6,834 nucleotides of DNA, from the NCBI GenBank assembly GCA_043744215.1, contig JAYTVC010000023.1, positions 1 through 6,834 of the forward strand, written 5' to 3'. The stretch comes from JBEEJL01 sp043744215. Lineage in GTDB: Bacteria > Pseudomonadota > Gammaproteobacteria > Burkholderiales > JBEEJL01. Positions within the stretch are counted from its first letter, which is position 1; every line of letters begins with the position of its first letter. Positions 1-6,683 of this stretch are shown here, piece after piece. The translations under genes were made by a program, and so were the position numbers. The notes beneath the pieces were generated by a model, which saw nothing but the letters and a program-made list of their open reading frames with translations, did not search any database and had not been told where the DNA came from.

Positions 1-1541
<1,541 letters not shown>

Positions 1542-1558
1542 ACCGCAGGGCAAAACCT

Positions 1559-1591
1559 AAAAAAGCCGGCGCGTAAATGCCCGGCTTTTTT
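1559..1591 (+). terminator. Rho-independent terminator of the modular protein gene
   Basis: An A-tract precedes GCCGG (1565-1569), which pairs with CCGGC (1581-1585). The inner GC (1571-1572) can also pair with GC (1579-1580) around a GTAAAT loop with one bulged C. Six T follow directly (1586-1591). It lies 17 bases after the stop codon. Confidence 0.85.
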
Positions 1592-1728
1592 CATTTTGCA
1601 GACGCTTTCTTTTTTAAAAAATTCCGCTACAATTTTATTTTGGGAAACGCTGATGCAGTTCGCGTTAATCAGCGCTTCCTTATCAACGGCGAATTAAAAC
1701 GGTACGATAGACGCATTGAAAGATAGAT
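1592..1728. other. Non-coding stretch with an imperfect inverted repeat
   Basis: No credible reading frame was found here. Bases 1606-1640 are very A/T-rich (a T-run then an A-run) and contain TACAAT at 1628-1633, which would do as a -10 box, but no good -35 box lies 16-18 bases upstream. The inverted repeat described separately follows at once. Confidence 0.4.
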
Positions 1729-1787
1729 ATGCATCGCCGCCGAATCGTTCTACATGACCCAACCGATCTAGAAGCGATGGTTTTTTT
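1641..1787 (+). ncRNA. Speculative small RNA (TACAAT box to weak terminator)
   Basis: A TACAAT box (1628-1633) lies just upstream. The inverted repeat at 1643-1679 would be the 5' hairpin. A weak terminator-like hairpin ends the stretch: AACC-g-ATC (1761-1768) against GATGGTT (1776-1782), with a 7-base loop, running into a T-run to 1787. The whole unit would be about 147 nt. The promoter lacks a clear -35 and the terminator stem has a bulge, so this is only a candidate. Confidence 0.18.
1643..1679. repeat. Imperfect 12-bp inverted repeat (hairpin or small palindromic element)
   Basis: GGAAACGCTGAT (1643-1654) and ATCAGCGCTTCC (1668-1679) are reverse complements with one mismatch, separated by 13 bases (1655-1667). 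No T-run follows it on either strand that would make it a terminator. It could be a transcript hairpin, a protein-binding palindrome, or one copy of a dispersed palindromic repeat; only its copy number in the genome would decide. Confidence 0.6.
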
Positions 1788-1851
1788 CGCGCACTTGTAT
1801 TTCGCGCAGTTGTATAAAGTGATGCCGGGTGCAAGAAGCGATGCCGGTTAA
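1729..1851 (+). CDS. Doubtful 40-residue ORF
   Basis: An ATG at 1729 opens 40 codons ending at TAA 1849-1851. The product starts MHRRRIVLHDPTDLEAM and contains a duplicated pentapeptide, FAHLY then FAQLY, caused by a 15-bp tandem repeat. No clear ribosome-binding site precedes it (upstream is GAAAGATAGAT). I do not recognise it. Its stop is followed immediately and in frame by an ATG (1852), so it may be a degenerate remnant or chance. If the transcript ends at the weak hairpin at 1761-1787, the ORF would not be intact. Confidence 0.15.
   Translation: MHRRRIVLHDPTDLEAMVFFAHLYFAQLYKVMPGARSDAG
1786..1815. repeat. 15-bp tandem duplication
   Basis: TTCGCGCACTTGTAT (1786-1800) is followed without spacer by TTCGCGCAGTTGTAT (1801-1815), 14 of 15 identical. 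Shortly downstream GATGCCGG also occurs twice (from 1821 and from 1840). Confidence 0.8.
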
Positions 1852-1920
1852 ATGCCTGACACAACAATTTGCCGCCAGCCGCCGCGCCATAAATGGCCGG
1901 ATAAAACGTTAAAAATTGAA

Positions 1921-1926
1921 TATAAT
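1921..1926 (+). promoter_or_regulatory. Putative -10 box for the methyltransferase (and downstream operon)
   Basis: A perfect TATAAT sits in an A/T-rich patch, ten bases before the ATG at 1936. No recognisable -35 box lies 15-19 bases upstream. If used, transcription would start at about 1932-1934, leaving almost no leader before the start codon. Confidence 0.4.
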
Positions 1927-1935
1927 CAAATAGTT

Positions 1936-2460
1936 ATGAATAATCCACATTTGCTCGTCGACACCTCGCCGTGGGTCGTCCGCTTTGCACCGCGCATCGC
2001 GAAAAACGGCAGCGTGCTTGATCTTGCTTGCGGCTCGGGTCGCCATGCGCGCTATCTGGCCAGCATCGGCTTGCAAGTGGAAGCGGTGGACCGCGATGTG
2101 TCGGCACTGCGCGCGCAGGCGCTGCCGAAAAATATTTTTCCGTGCGAAGCCGATGTAGAAAATGCGCCATGGCCCTACGACAAGAAAAAATTCGACGGCA
2201 TAGTTGTCACCAACTATTTGCATCGCCCGCTGTTTGAAAAAATAATGGCCACGCTGAAACCCAATGGCGTATTGATTTACGAAACTTTTGCGCTGGGCAA
2301 CGAAAAATTTGGTAAGCCGAGCAACCCCGATTTTTTGTTGCGGCCGGATGAGTTACTCGAGGTTGTGCGCGGCCACGCGCAGGTGATTGCCTACGAGAAT
2401 GATTATGTGGAGCGTCCCAAGCCGGCCATGGTTCAGCGCATTTGCGCCATTAAACAGTAA
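1936..2460 (+). CDS. Class I SAM-dependent methyltransferase, small, substrate unknown
   Basis: A 174-residue protein with the Rossmann-type SAM-binding motif I VLDLACGSGRHARYL (residues 27-41), the acidic ribose-binding position in VEAVDRD (48-54; D52), D73 in EADVENAPWP, motif IV-like FDGIVVTNYLHRPL (86-99) and GVLIYETFALGNEKFG (111-126). It matches in pattern the roughly 180-190-residue methyltransferases I know beside dapA in betaproteobacteria. It probably acts in the cytoplasm; the substrate is unknown. The start at 1936 is chosen because similarity to the family begins at NPHLLVDTSPWV. An in-frame ATG at 1852 would add 28 unrelated residues (MPDTTICRQPPRHKW...) across the TATAAT box. 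Neither start has a Shine-Dalgarno. No terminator separates it from dapA 69 bases downstream, so it may lead the operon. Confidence 0.88.
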   Translation: MNNPHLLVDTSPWVVRFAPRIAKNGSVLDLACGSGRHARYLASIGLQVEAVDRDVSALRAQALPKNIFPCEADVENAPWPYDKKKFDGIVVTNYLHRPLFEKIMATLKPNGVLIYETFALGNEKFGKPSNPDFLLRPDELLEVVRGHAQVIAYENDYVERPKPAMVQRICAIKQ

Positions 2461-2474
2461 CCGTCTTCCGGCTG

Positions 2475-2503
2475 TTTATCGCTATGGCGTATTGAGGTAA
2501 ACT
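2475..2503 (+). promoter_or_regulatory. Weak candidate promoter in front of dapA
   Basis: TTTATC (2475-2480), a 17-base spacer, then TAAACT (2498-2503). Matches to consensus are 3 of 6 and 4 of 6. It would start transcription near 2510 and give a leader of about 20 bases. dapA may equally be read from upstream. Confidence 0.25.
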
Positions 2504-2529
2504 GACGACTTTTCCACGAGACTCTTTCC

Positions 2530-3405
2530 ATGTTAACCGGCAGCCTGGTCGCTATCGTTACTCCCATGCACGCCGATGGCGCGCTCGATTTTCCCCGCCT
2601 AAAAAGTCTGATTGATTTTCATGTGAAAGAAGGCACTGACGGCATCGTCATCGCCGGCACCACTGGCGAATCGCCTACTGTCACGCCGGAAGAACACTGC
2701 GAGCTCATCGCCGCGACGGTGAAATACGCCGACAAGCGTATTCCTGTCATTGCCGGCACCGGCGCCAACTCTACGCGTGAAGCGATTGAACTGGCAAAGT
2801 TCGCCCAACAGGCAGGCGCCGAATACAGCTTGACCGTGGTGCCCTATTACAACAAGCCGCCGCAAGAAGGCTTGTATCAACATTTCAAAGCCATCGCCGA
2901 AGCGGTGGCAATGCCGCACATTTTGTACAACGTGCCGGGCCGCACGGTCGCCGATATGCACAACGACACCGTGTTGCGCCTCGCGCAGATTCCCAACATT
3001 GTCGGCATCAAAGACGCGACAGGTGATCTCGCGCGCGGCAGCGATCTACTCAAACGCAAGCCGAAAAATTTTGCCGTTTACAGTGGCGACGATGCGACGC
3101 AGCTTGCATTGATTTTGCTCGGTGCGATCGGTTCGATCTCCGTCACTGCCAATGTCGCGCCGCGCATGATGCACGACATGATCGTTGCGGCACTCAAGCG
3201 GGATATTGATAACTCATTGATTATTAACAATAAATTACTATCCCTGCACCAGAAATTATTTGTCGAAGCCAACCCGATTCCCGTGAAATGGGCGTTGAAA
3301 GAAATGGGCTTGATCGAAGCGGGGATCCGTTTGCCACTGGTTGAATTGAATGTTGCGCAACACGCCACGGTGCGACAGGCGCTGAAAGATTCGGGCGTGA
3401 TGTAA
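2530..3405 (+). CDS. dapA: 4-hydroxy-tetrahydrodipicolinate synthase (dihydrodipicolinate synthase)
   Basis: DapA condenses pyruvate with L-aspartate-4-semialdehyde to 4-hydroxy-tetrahydrodipicolinate, the first committed step of the diaminopimelate/lysine pathway, in the cytoplasm as a tetramer. The product has 291 residues, the usual length, and begins at MLTGSLVAIVTPM as in the family. Key residues fall at the Escherichia coli numbering: the Schiff-base lysine K161 in GIKDATGDL, the catalytic triad T44 (IAGTTGES), Y107 (VPYYNKP) and Y133 (YNVPGRT), and R138. The Y-x-G-D-D segment (VYSGDDA) and GAIGSISVTANVAP are intact. Spacing to the neighbours suggests co-transcription with the methyltransferase and bamC; diaminopimelate for peptidoglycan links it to the envelope theme. 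No strong Shine-Dalgarno is seen before the ATG (CACGAGACTCTTTCC). No defect is visible. Confidence 0.98.
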   Translation: MLTGSLVAIVTPMHADGALDFPRLKSLIDFHVKEGTDGIVIAGTTGESPTVTPEEHCELIAATVKYADKRIPVIAGTGANSTREAIELAKFAQQAGAEYSLTVVPYYNKPPQEGLYQHFKAIAEAVAMPHILYNVPGRTVADMHNDTVLRLAQIPNIVGIKDATGDLARGSDLLKRKPKNFAVYSGDDATQLALILLGAIGSISVTANVAPRMMHDMIVAALKRDIDNSLIINNKLLSLHQKLFVEANPIPVKWALKEMGLIEAGIRLPLVELNVAQHATVRQALKDSGVM

Positions 3406-3426
3406 TTTTTGCAGCTAAATTTTTTT

Positions 3427-3431
3427 GGAAA
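3427..3431 (+). promoter_or_regulatory. Ribosome-binding site fixing the bamC start at 3439
   Basis: GGAAA lies 7 bases before ATG 3439. The frame is also open to a TTG at 3409, but that start would put ten extra residues in front of the signal peptide and has no Shine-Dalgarno. ATG 3445 is a second, less well spaced option. Confidence 0.55.
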
Positions 3432-3438
3432 CAAAGCA

Positions 3439-4608
3439 ATGACCATGAAAAACTTTTTGAAACGCTCATCCTTGGTTGTCCTGATATTGATGGGTGGCTG
3501 CGCCAGTTGGCTTGGAAGCGATAAAAACGAATATCAAACGGCAGCCAAACAAGCGCCGCTCGAAGTGCCGCCGGGGTTGAGCACGCCCAATACCGATGAT
3601 CGCTACGTCGTGCCCGAAGTCAAAGGCGGGGCGGTGAGCGCCGCCGATTTTGGCAAAGACAAACCACCGGGCAAAATAGCGCTGCCCGCAACGGGCGCCG
3701 CAGCAAATAGTGTATTGCCCGCGTTAAATGATGTGCGCGTCGAGCGTGCCGGCAGCCAGCGCTGGCTGGCAGTAAAAGGCACGCCCGAACAACTGTGGCC
3801 CGCCTTGCAGGATTTCTGGAAAAGCGCCGGCTACGAATTGTCGCTGCAGCAAGCGGACATCGGCGTGATGGAAACCGATTGGAAAGAAAATCGCGCCAAG
3901 ATCAAGCAGGACATCGTACGCAACACCATCGGCAAGTTGCTCGACGGTCTCTGGTCTTCATCGGAGCGCGACAAATTCCGCACACGCATTGAGCGTGGCA
4001 GCGAGGCGGACACAACGGAAATTTACATCAGCCACCGCGGGTTGGAAGAGGTGTATACCAGCGAAGCCAAAGATCGCGTGGTATGGCAACCGCGCGCAAC
4101 GGATGTAGAAATGGAAGCGGAAATACTCAATCGCCTGGCGCTGAAACTGGGCGCGGCGCAAGCGCCTGTCGCAACGGCCAATGCGGCGACGGGCACCGCC
4201 AATGCGGTTGCCGCTGCGGCCAAAAAATCTGATCGTGCCAGCTTGAATGTCGGCGCCGAAGGCAGCAACCTAAGCGTGAACGAGAATTTTGAACGCGCAT
4301 GGCGGCGCGTCGGCTTGGCGTTGGATCGCGTCGGCTTTACCGTGGAAGACCGTGACCGCTCCAAAGGCATTTATTTCGTGCGCTACGATGATCCGCAAGC
4401 GGTTAAAAAAGACGACAAGGGATTGCTGGCCAGCCTCGCCTTCTGGCGCAGCGACGACAAAAAATCCAAAGCGACGCCTTATCGCATCCACCTGAAAAGT
4501 GCGGCAGCCGCCGATACGCAGGTTTTTGTCGAGAACGGTGACGGTGCGGCGGAAAAATCCCCTACCGTCGATCGCATTCTTAATCTCCTGCTCGCGGAAC
4601 TCAAATAG
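3439..4608 (+). CDS. bamC: Outer membrane protein assembly factor BamC (NlpB) lipoprotein
   Basis: BamC is an outer-membrane lipoprotein of the BAM complex, bound to BamD, which folds beta-barrel proteins into the outer membrane. The product has 389 residues, somewhat longer than the 344 of E. coli. Seen: a short basic then hydrophobic signal peptide ending in LILMGGC with the lipidated cysteine at C21 (the -3 Met makes a slightly atypical lipobox; +2 is Ala, fitting the outer membrane); an extended region with LEVPPGL (41-47), the conserved BamD-contacting part; a first helix-grip domain (about 100-238) with IGVMETDW and KFRTRIERG; an Ala/Thr-rich linker (about 240-266); and a second helix-grip domain (about 270-389) with NENFERAWRRVGLALDRVGF and GIYFVRYDDP. 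It follows dapA by 33 bases, the same dapA-bamC order known in E. coli. The longer linkers account for the extra length. Confidence 0.93.
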   Translation: MTMKNFLKRSSLVVLILMGGCASWLGSDKNEYQTAAKQAPLEVPPGLSTPNTDDRYVVPEVKGGAVSAADFGKDKPPGKIALPATGAAANSVLPALNDVRVERAGSQRWLAVKGTPEQLWPALQDFWKSAGYELSLQQADIGVMETDWKENRAKIKQDIVRNTIGKLLDGLWSSSERDKFRTRIERGSEADTTEIYISHRGLEEVYTSEAKDRVVWQPRATDVEMEAEILNRLALKLGAAQAPVATANAATGTANAVAAAAKKSDRASLNVGAEGSNLSVNENFERAWRRVGLALDRVGFTVEDRDRSKGIYFVRYDDPQAVKKDDKGLLASLAFWRSDDKKSKATPYRIHLKSAAAADTQVFVENGDGAAEKSPTVDRILNLLLAELK

Positions 4609-4613
4609 GCATC

Positions 4614-5381
4614 ATGCGCTTCGCCTCCCTCGGCAGCGGCTCTGAAGGCAACGCGCTGATTGTCGAAGTGGGCGATTCGCGGCTGATGCTCGATTGCGGT
4701 TTCAGCGTGGCCGAAACCGTGTTCCGTTTGCAGCGCCTCGGCCTCGAGCCCGAGCAGCTCGACGGCATCGTAGTCACCCACGAACATTCCGACCACATCG
4801 GCGGTGTCGCGCGGTTTGTGCGGCGCTACGGCACGCCGGTGCATCTCACCCACGGCACTTTCAGCATGACCGACCCCGATGGCTGGCCGGCTGATTCCGT
4901 TTGCATCATTGACAGTCACACGCCGTTCCATATCGGCGATATTGAGGTGTTGCCGTATCCCGTGCCGCACGACGCGCGCGAGCCGGCGCAGTTTGTTTTT
5001 TCCGATGGTGCCAAACGTCTCGGCGTGCTGACCGATACCGGTTGCTCTACGCCGCACATTGAAACCAGCCTCGCCGACCTTGATGCCTTGGTGCTCGAAT
5101 GCAACCACGATCTGGAAATGCTGATGCGCGGGCCGTATCCCGCCGGCCTCAAGCAACGGGTGTCAGGCCGGCTGGGGCATCTGGACAATGTGAGTGCAGC
5201 GGCATTGCTGAAAAACATCGCGCAAAATAAATTTCAGCATGTGATTGCCGCCCATATCAGCAAAAAAAATAATACCGACGAGCTGGCTTGCGCCGCCCTC
5301 GCGGGCGCATTGAACTGCAAACAGGATTGGATTGGCATCGCAGGCCAAACCGATGGTTTTGCCTGGCGGCAAGTGGCGTAA
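4614..5381 (+). CDS. Metallo-beta-lactamase-fold hydrolase, YycJ/WalJ-like
   Basis: A 255-residue cytoplasmic protein (no signal peptide) with a complete two-metal metallo-beta-lactamase site: THEHSDHIGG supplies H56, H58, D60 and H61; H119 (PVPHDAREP), D141 (LTDTG), H189 (GRLGHLDN) and H214 (AAHIS) complete it. The opening MRFASLGSGSEGNALIVE is typical of the YycJ/WalJ group, whose Bacillus members have been reported to act as DNA exonucleases; the substrate here is unknown. The gene begins 5 bases after the bamC stop, so it is translationally close to bamC and surely in the same transcript. A GGAA at 4596-4599 inside bamC is a far-spaced Shine-Dalgarno; AGG at 4607-4609 is closer but short. 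It is the last gene before the hairpin terminator. Confidence 0.93.
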   Translation: MRFASLGSGSEGNALIVEVGDSRLMLDCGFSVAETVFRLQRLGLEPEQLDGIVVTHEHSDHIGGVARFVRRYGTPVHLTHGTFSMTDPDGWPADSVCIIDSHTPFHIGDIEVLPYPVPHDAREPAQFVFSDGAKRLGVLTDTGCSTPHIETSLADLDALVLECNHDLEMLMRGPYPAGLKQRVSGRLGHLDNVSAAALLKNIAQNKFQHVIAAHISKKNNTDELACAALAGALNCKQDWIGIAGQTDGFAWRQVA

Positions 5382-5416
5382 TTTGTAAACGCTGCCGGAA
5401 ATAAAAATGTAGCGCG

Positions 5417-5447
5417 AAAAAAAGCCGACCCGAAGGTCGGCTTTTTT
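5417..5447. terminator. Strong bidirectional Rho-independent terminator between convergent genes
   Basis: GCCGACC (5424-5430) and GGTCGGC (5435-5441) form a perfect 7-bp stem closed by a CGAA tetraloop. The stem is flanked by seven A on the left (5417-5423) and six T on the right (5442-5447), so it works in both directions: for the dapA operon on the plus strand and for the lipoprotein gene, whose stop is 19 bases to the right, on the minus strand. Confidence 0.93.
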
Positions 5448-5466
5448 ATTATCTGCCGAAGCAGAA

Positions 5467-5901
5467 TTACTTCTTCATTGCAGCGTCTTTAGCGGCATCA
5501 ACGGCTTTAGCGGCGGCATCTTTAGCAGCATCTTTGGCAGCATCAACAGCTTTGGCAGCGGCATCTTTGGCAGCATCTTTAGCAGCGTCCATTGAAGCAC
5601 CGGCAGCACCTTTGGCCGCATCGGCTGCAGCGCCTACGGCACCGGCAACACCAGCCGTACCAGCACCAGCAGCTTTGGCAGCGTCAACGGCAGCACCGGC
5701 TGCGTTTTTAGCTGCATCGGTTGCGGCACCGGCAGCAGCGCCAGCAGCATTTTTAGCGGCGTCGGCAGCACCGGCAGCAGCGTCTTTCATGGCGGCAGGC
5801 ACTTCAACTTTCGGGGCTTCAATTTTCGGGGCTTCAACTTTTTGACCGCAAGCGGCTACAGCGGATGCCAACAGGGCGGCGAGAACGAGTGAGTATTTCA
5901 T
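5467..5901 (-). CDS. Small Ala/Lys-rich repeat lipoprotein
   Basis: A 144-residue protein with a lipoprotein signal peptide MKYSLVLAALLASAVAAC (lipobox VAAC, lipidated C18, Gly at +2, which favours the outer membrane). It is followed by a Pro-rich spacer of five-residue units (EAPKI, EAPKV; about 23-36) and then about 105 residues made almost only of Ala, Lys, Asp and Gly. Near the C-terminus a 15-residue unit (DAAKDAAKDAAAKAV) is present twice exactly (105-119, 120-134) with a partial third copy (135-141), and the chain ends in MKK. The alternating acidic and basic residues predict a long amphipathic helix or coiled coil, with a glycine-rich flexible break near 79-92. Function is unknown; resemblance to LEA-like or histone-H1-like Ala/Lys proteins is compositional only. 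An envelope spacer role is inference. The start is supported by GAAGGA at good distance. It has its own promoter and converges on the dapA operon. Confidence 0.85.
   Translation of the reverse strand: MKYSLVLAALLASAVAACGQKVEAPKIEAPKVEVPAAMKDAAAGAADAAKNAAGAAAGAATDAAKNAAGAAVDAAKAAGAGTAGVAGAVGAAADAAKGAAGASMDAAKDAAKDAAAKAVDAAKDAAKDAAAKAVDAAKDAAMKK
5500..5589 (-). repeat. Two 45-bp tandem repeats inside the lipoprotein gene
   Basis: Bases 5545-5589 and 5500-5544 each code the same 15 residues. They differ at 6 of 45 bases and all six fall at codon third positions, so the protein repeat is exact while the DNA has drifted. Confidence 0.9.
5803..5838 (-). repeat. 15-bp tandem repeat coding the Pro-rich spacer of the lipoprotein
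   Basis: TTCAACTTTCGGGGC (5803-5817) and TTCAATTTTCGGGGC (5818-5832) are adjacent and differ by one base; TTCAAC (5833-5838) begins a third. On the coding strand they give repeated EAPKV/EAPKI pentapeptides just after the lipidated cysteine. Confidence 0.85.
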
Positions 5902-5909
5902 GAGTACAT

Positions 5910-5915
5910 TCCTTC
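5910..5915 (-). promoter_or_regulatory. Ribosome-binding site of the lipoprotein gene
   Basis: On the minus strand GAAGGA lies 8 bases before the ATG (5899-5901), an excellent Shine-Dalgarno, and it confirms the start that gives the intact signal peptide. Confidence 0.85.
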
Positions 5916-5947
5916 AGTTAGGGTTAAACAAAATCTTGCCATTGGTT

Positions 5948-5994
5948 TACTACAGCCACGCAACAGGCTTGATATTGCTTCAAAGGCTGTAGTA
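5948..5994 (-). promoter_or_regulatory. Perfect 10-bp inverted repeat in the lipoprotein mRNA leader
   Basis: TACTACAGCC (5948-5957) and GGCTGTAGTA (5985-5994) are exact reverse complements separated by 27 bases. A smaller GCAA/TTGC pair (5960-5963, 5975-5978) could form inside the loop. With a predicted transcript start near 6007 the structure begins about 13 bases from the 5' end and finishes over 30 bases before the Shine-Dalgarno. No T-run follows on the minus strand, so it is not an ordinary terminator. It may stabilise the message, or be an RNA- or protein-binding site. Confidence 0.7.
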
Positions 5995-6013
5995 CGGCTT
6001 GTAAAACTTTTCA

Positions 6014-6042
6014 ATTATGCTGCAAAACAATATAAATGGCAA
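6014..6042 (-). promoter_or_regulatory. Sigma-70-type promoter of the lipoprotein gene
   Basis: Reading the minus strand, TTGCCA (6037-6042) and CATAAT (6014-6019) are separated by exactly 17 bases. Each hexamer matches consensus at five of six positions or nearly so. Transcription would begin near 6007, giving a leader of about 105 bases. Confidence 0.65.
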
Positions 6043-6127
6043 TATTTCGCTGTAAACAATGACTTGAATCAGTCGGGCACGCTATTTTTCGAACCTTGGA
6101 AGCCTGGATAAGTTCCTGAAATAATTT

Positions 6128-6177
6128 AGGCTATAAACCCAGTCAGGCTATAAACCCAGCCAAACTATAAACCCAAC
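6128..6177. repeat. 17-bp tandem repeat, three copies, overlapping the end of the DUF7931-like gene
   Basis: AGGCTATAAACCCAGTC (6128-6144), AGGCTATAAACCCAGCC (6145-6161) and a diverged copy AAACTATAAACCCAACG (6162-6178) follow without gaps. The third copy contains the stop codon of the minus-strand gene (6165-6167). On that strand every copy reads TGGGTTTATAG, i.e. the codons for the terminal Leu-Gly-Leu plus stop or a close copy, so the array looks like a duplication of the gene's own 3' end. Confidence 0.85.
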
Positions 6178-6674
6178 GTAGTGGCGCTGAGGCTGGGCTC
6201 GGAAGCTTCGGTCAATTCGGCAAAACGCAATATGAGCCCGGCACAACCCTGAATATCATTGATGGCAGCGACGGCGCGGGGATGATCAACATGCAGCCGG
6301 TGCCAATAGCTGTGATCGTCGGCAGTAATAAACGCATCCATCGCGACGTGCCCCCGGGGAGTAGTTTTGCTGATGCTGATGCAATCGGCATGGGTGCGCA
6401 GCAGATTGATCATGCGCGGCGCAAAGCGTTCGAGATAATCGGTTTGATGCACAATGATGTCGAGCCGGCGTTTGCGGCCGCTGCGCAAAAAATGGCTGAG
6501 CTGCTCAATGCGCTCAGGCTGATTGAAGCCGTACTCCGCCAGGGAAATATCGAACACGCGGATGTGCCGCACCGCAGTGCCGATCACATCATGGATGGCG
6601 GTGAGCGAATCGGCCATCGTATCGAGGCGACGATGGCTAGCGGGAACGGAATGGGTTAGGGGCGACGAGTTCAC
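6165..6674 (-). CDS. DUF7931-like conserved protein of unknown function
   Basis: A 169-residue soluble protein with no signal peptide or membrane segment. Visible landmarks are VRHIRVFDISLAEYGFN (35-51), a basic patch SGRKRR (65-70), LDIIVHQTDYLERFAPRM (71-88), DAFITADDHSYWHRLHVDHPR (113-133) and the C-terminus SATTLGL. From memory this is the pattern of a small proteobacterial family (DUF7931), sometimes found fused or next to GNAT acetyltransferases; that assignment is not verified. Its activity is unknown. The start is GTG 6672-6674, kept because RRLDTMADSLTAIHDVI already looks like family sequence; ATG 6615-6617 (M20) would cut into it. Neither has a good Shine-Dalgarno. The gene starts 9 bases after the stop of the upstream minus-strand gene, suggesting an operon, and an extended -10 promoter lies in that upstream gene. 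No clear terminator follows, so readthrough into the lipoprotein gene is possible. Confidence 0.8.
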   Translation of the reverse strand: MNSSPLTHSVPASHRRLDTMADSLTAIHDVIGTAVRHIRVFDISLAEYGFNQPERIEQLSHFLRSGRKRRLDIIVHQTDYLERFAPRMINLLRTHADCISISKTTPRGHVAMDAFITADDHSYWHRLHVDHPRAVAAINDIQGCAGLILRFAELTEASEPSLSATTLGL

Positions 6675-6683
6675 GCGGAGACT

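Noticed and set aside
1852..1935. Upstream ATG at 1852 as the methyltransferase start
   Set aside because: The extra 28 residues do not look like the family, no Shine-Dalgarno is seen, and the TATAAT box would lie inside the gene.
3409..3438. TTG at 3409 as the bamC start
   Set aside because: It would place ten residues before the signal peptide; ATG 3439 has a well-spaced GGAAA.
4479..5156. Minus-strand frame of 225 codons opposite bamC and the hydrolase gene
   Set aside because: It spans two clear plus-strand genes with intact catalytic motifs and crosses their junction; it shows only the His/Glu-rich composition expected of an antisense frame.
5534..5845. Plus-strand Ala/Ser-rich frame opposite the lipoprotein gene
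   Set aside because: It mirrors GCN-rich coding on the other strand; the minus frame has the signal peptide, lipobox, ribosome site and promoter.
6282..6659. Plus-strand frame opposite the DUF7931-like gene
   Set aside because: No ribosome site or family pattern; the minus frame has the conserved-looking motifs and operon spacing.
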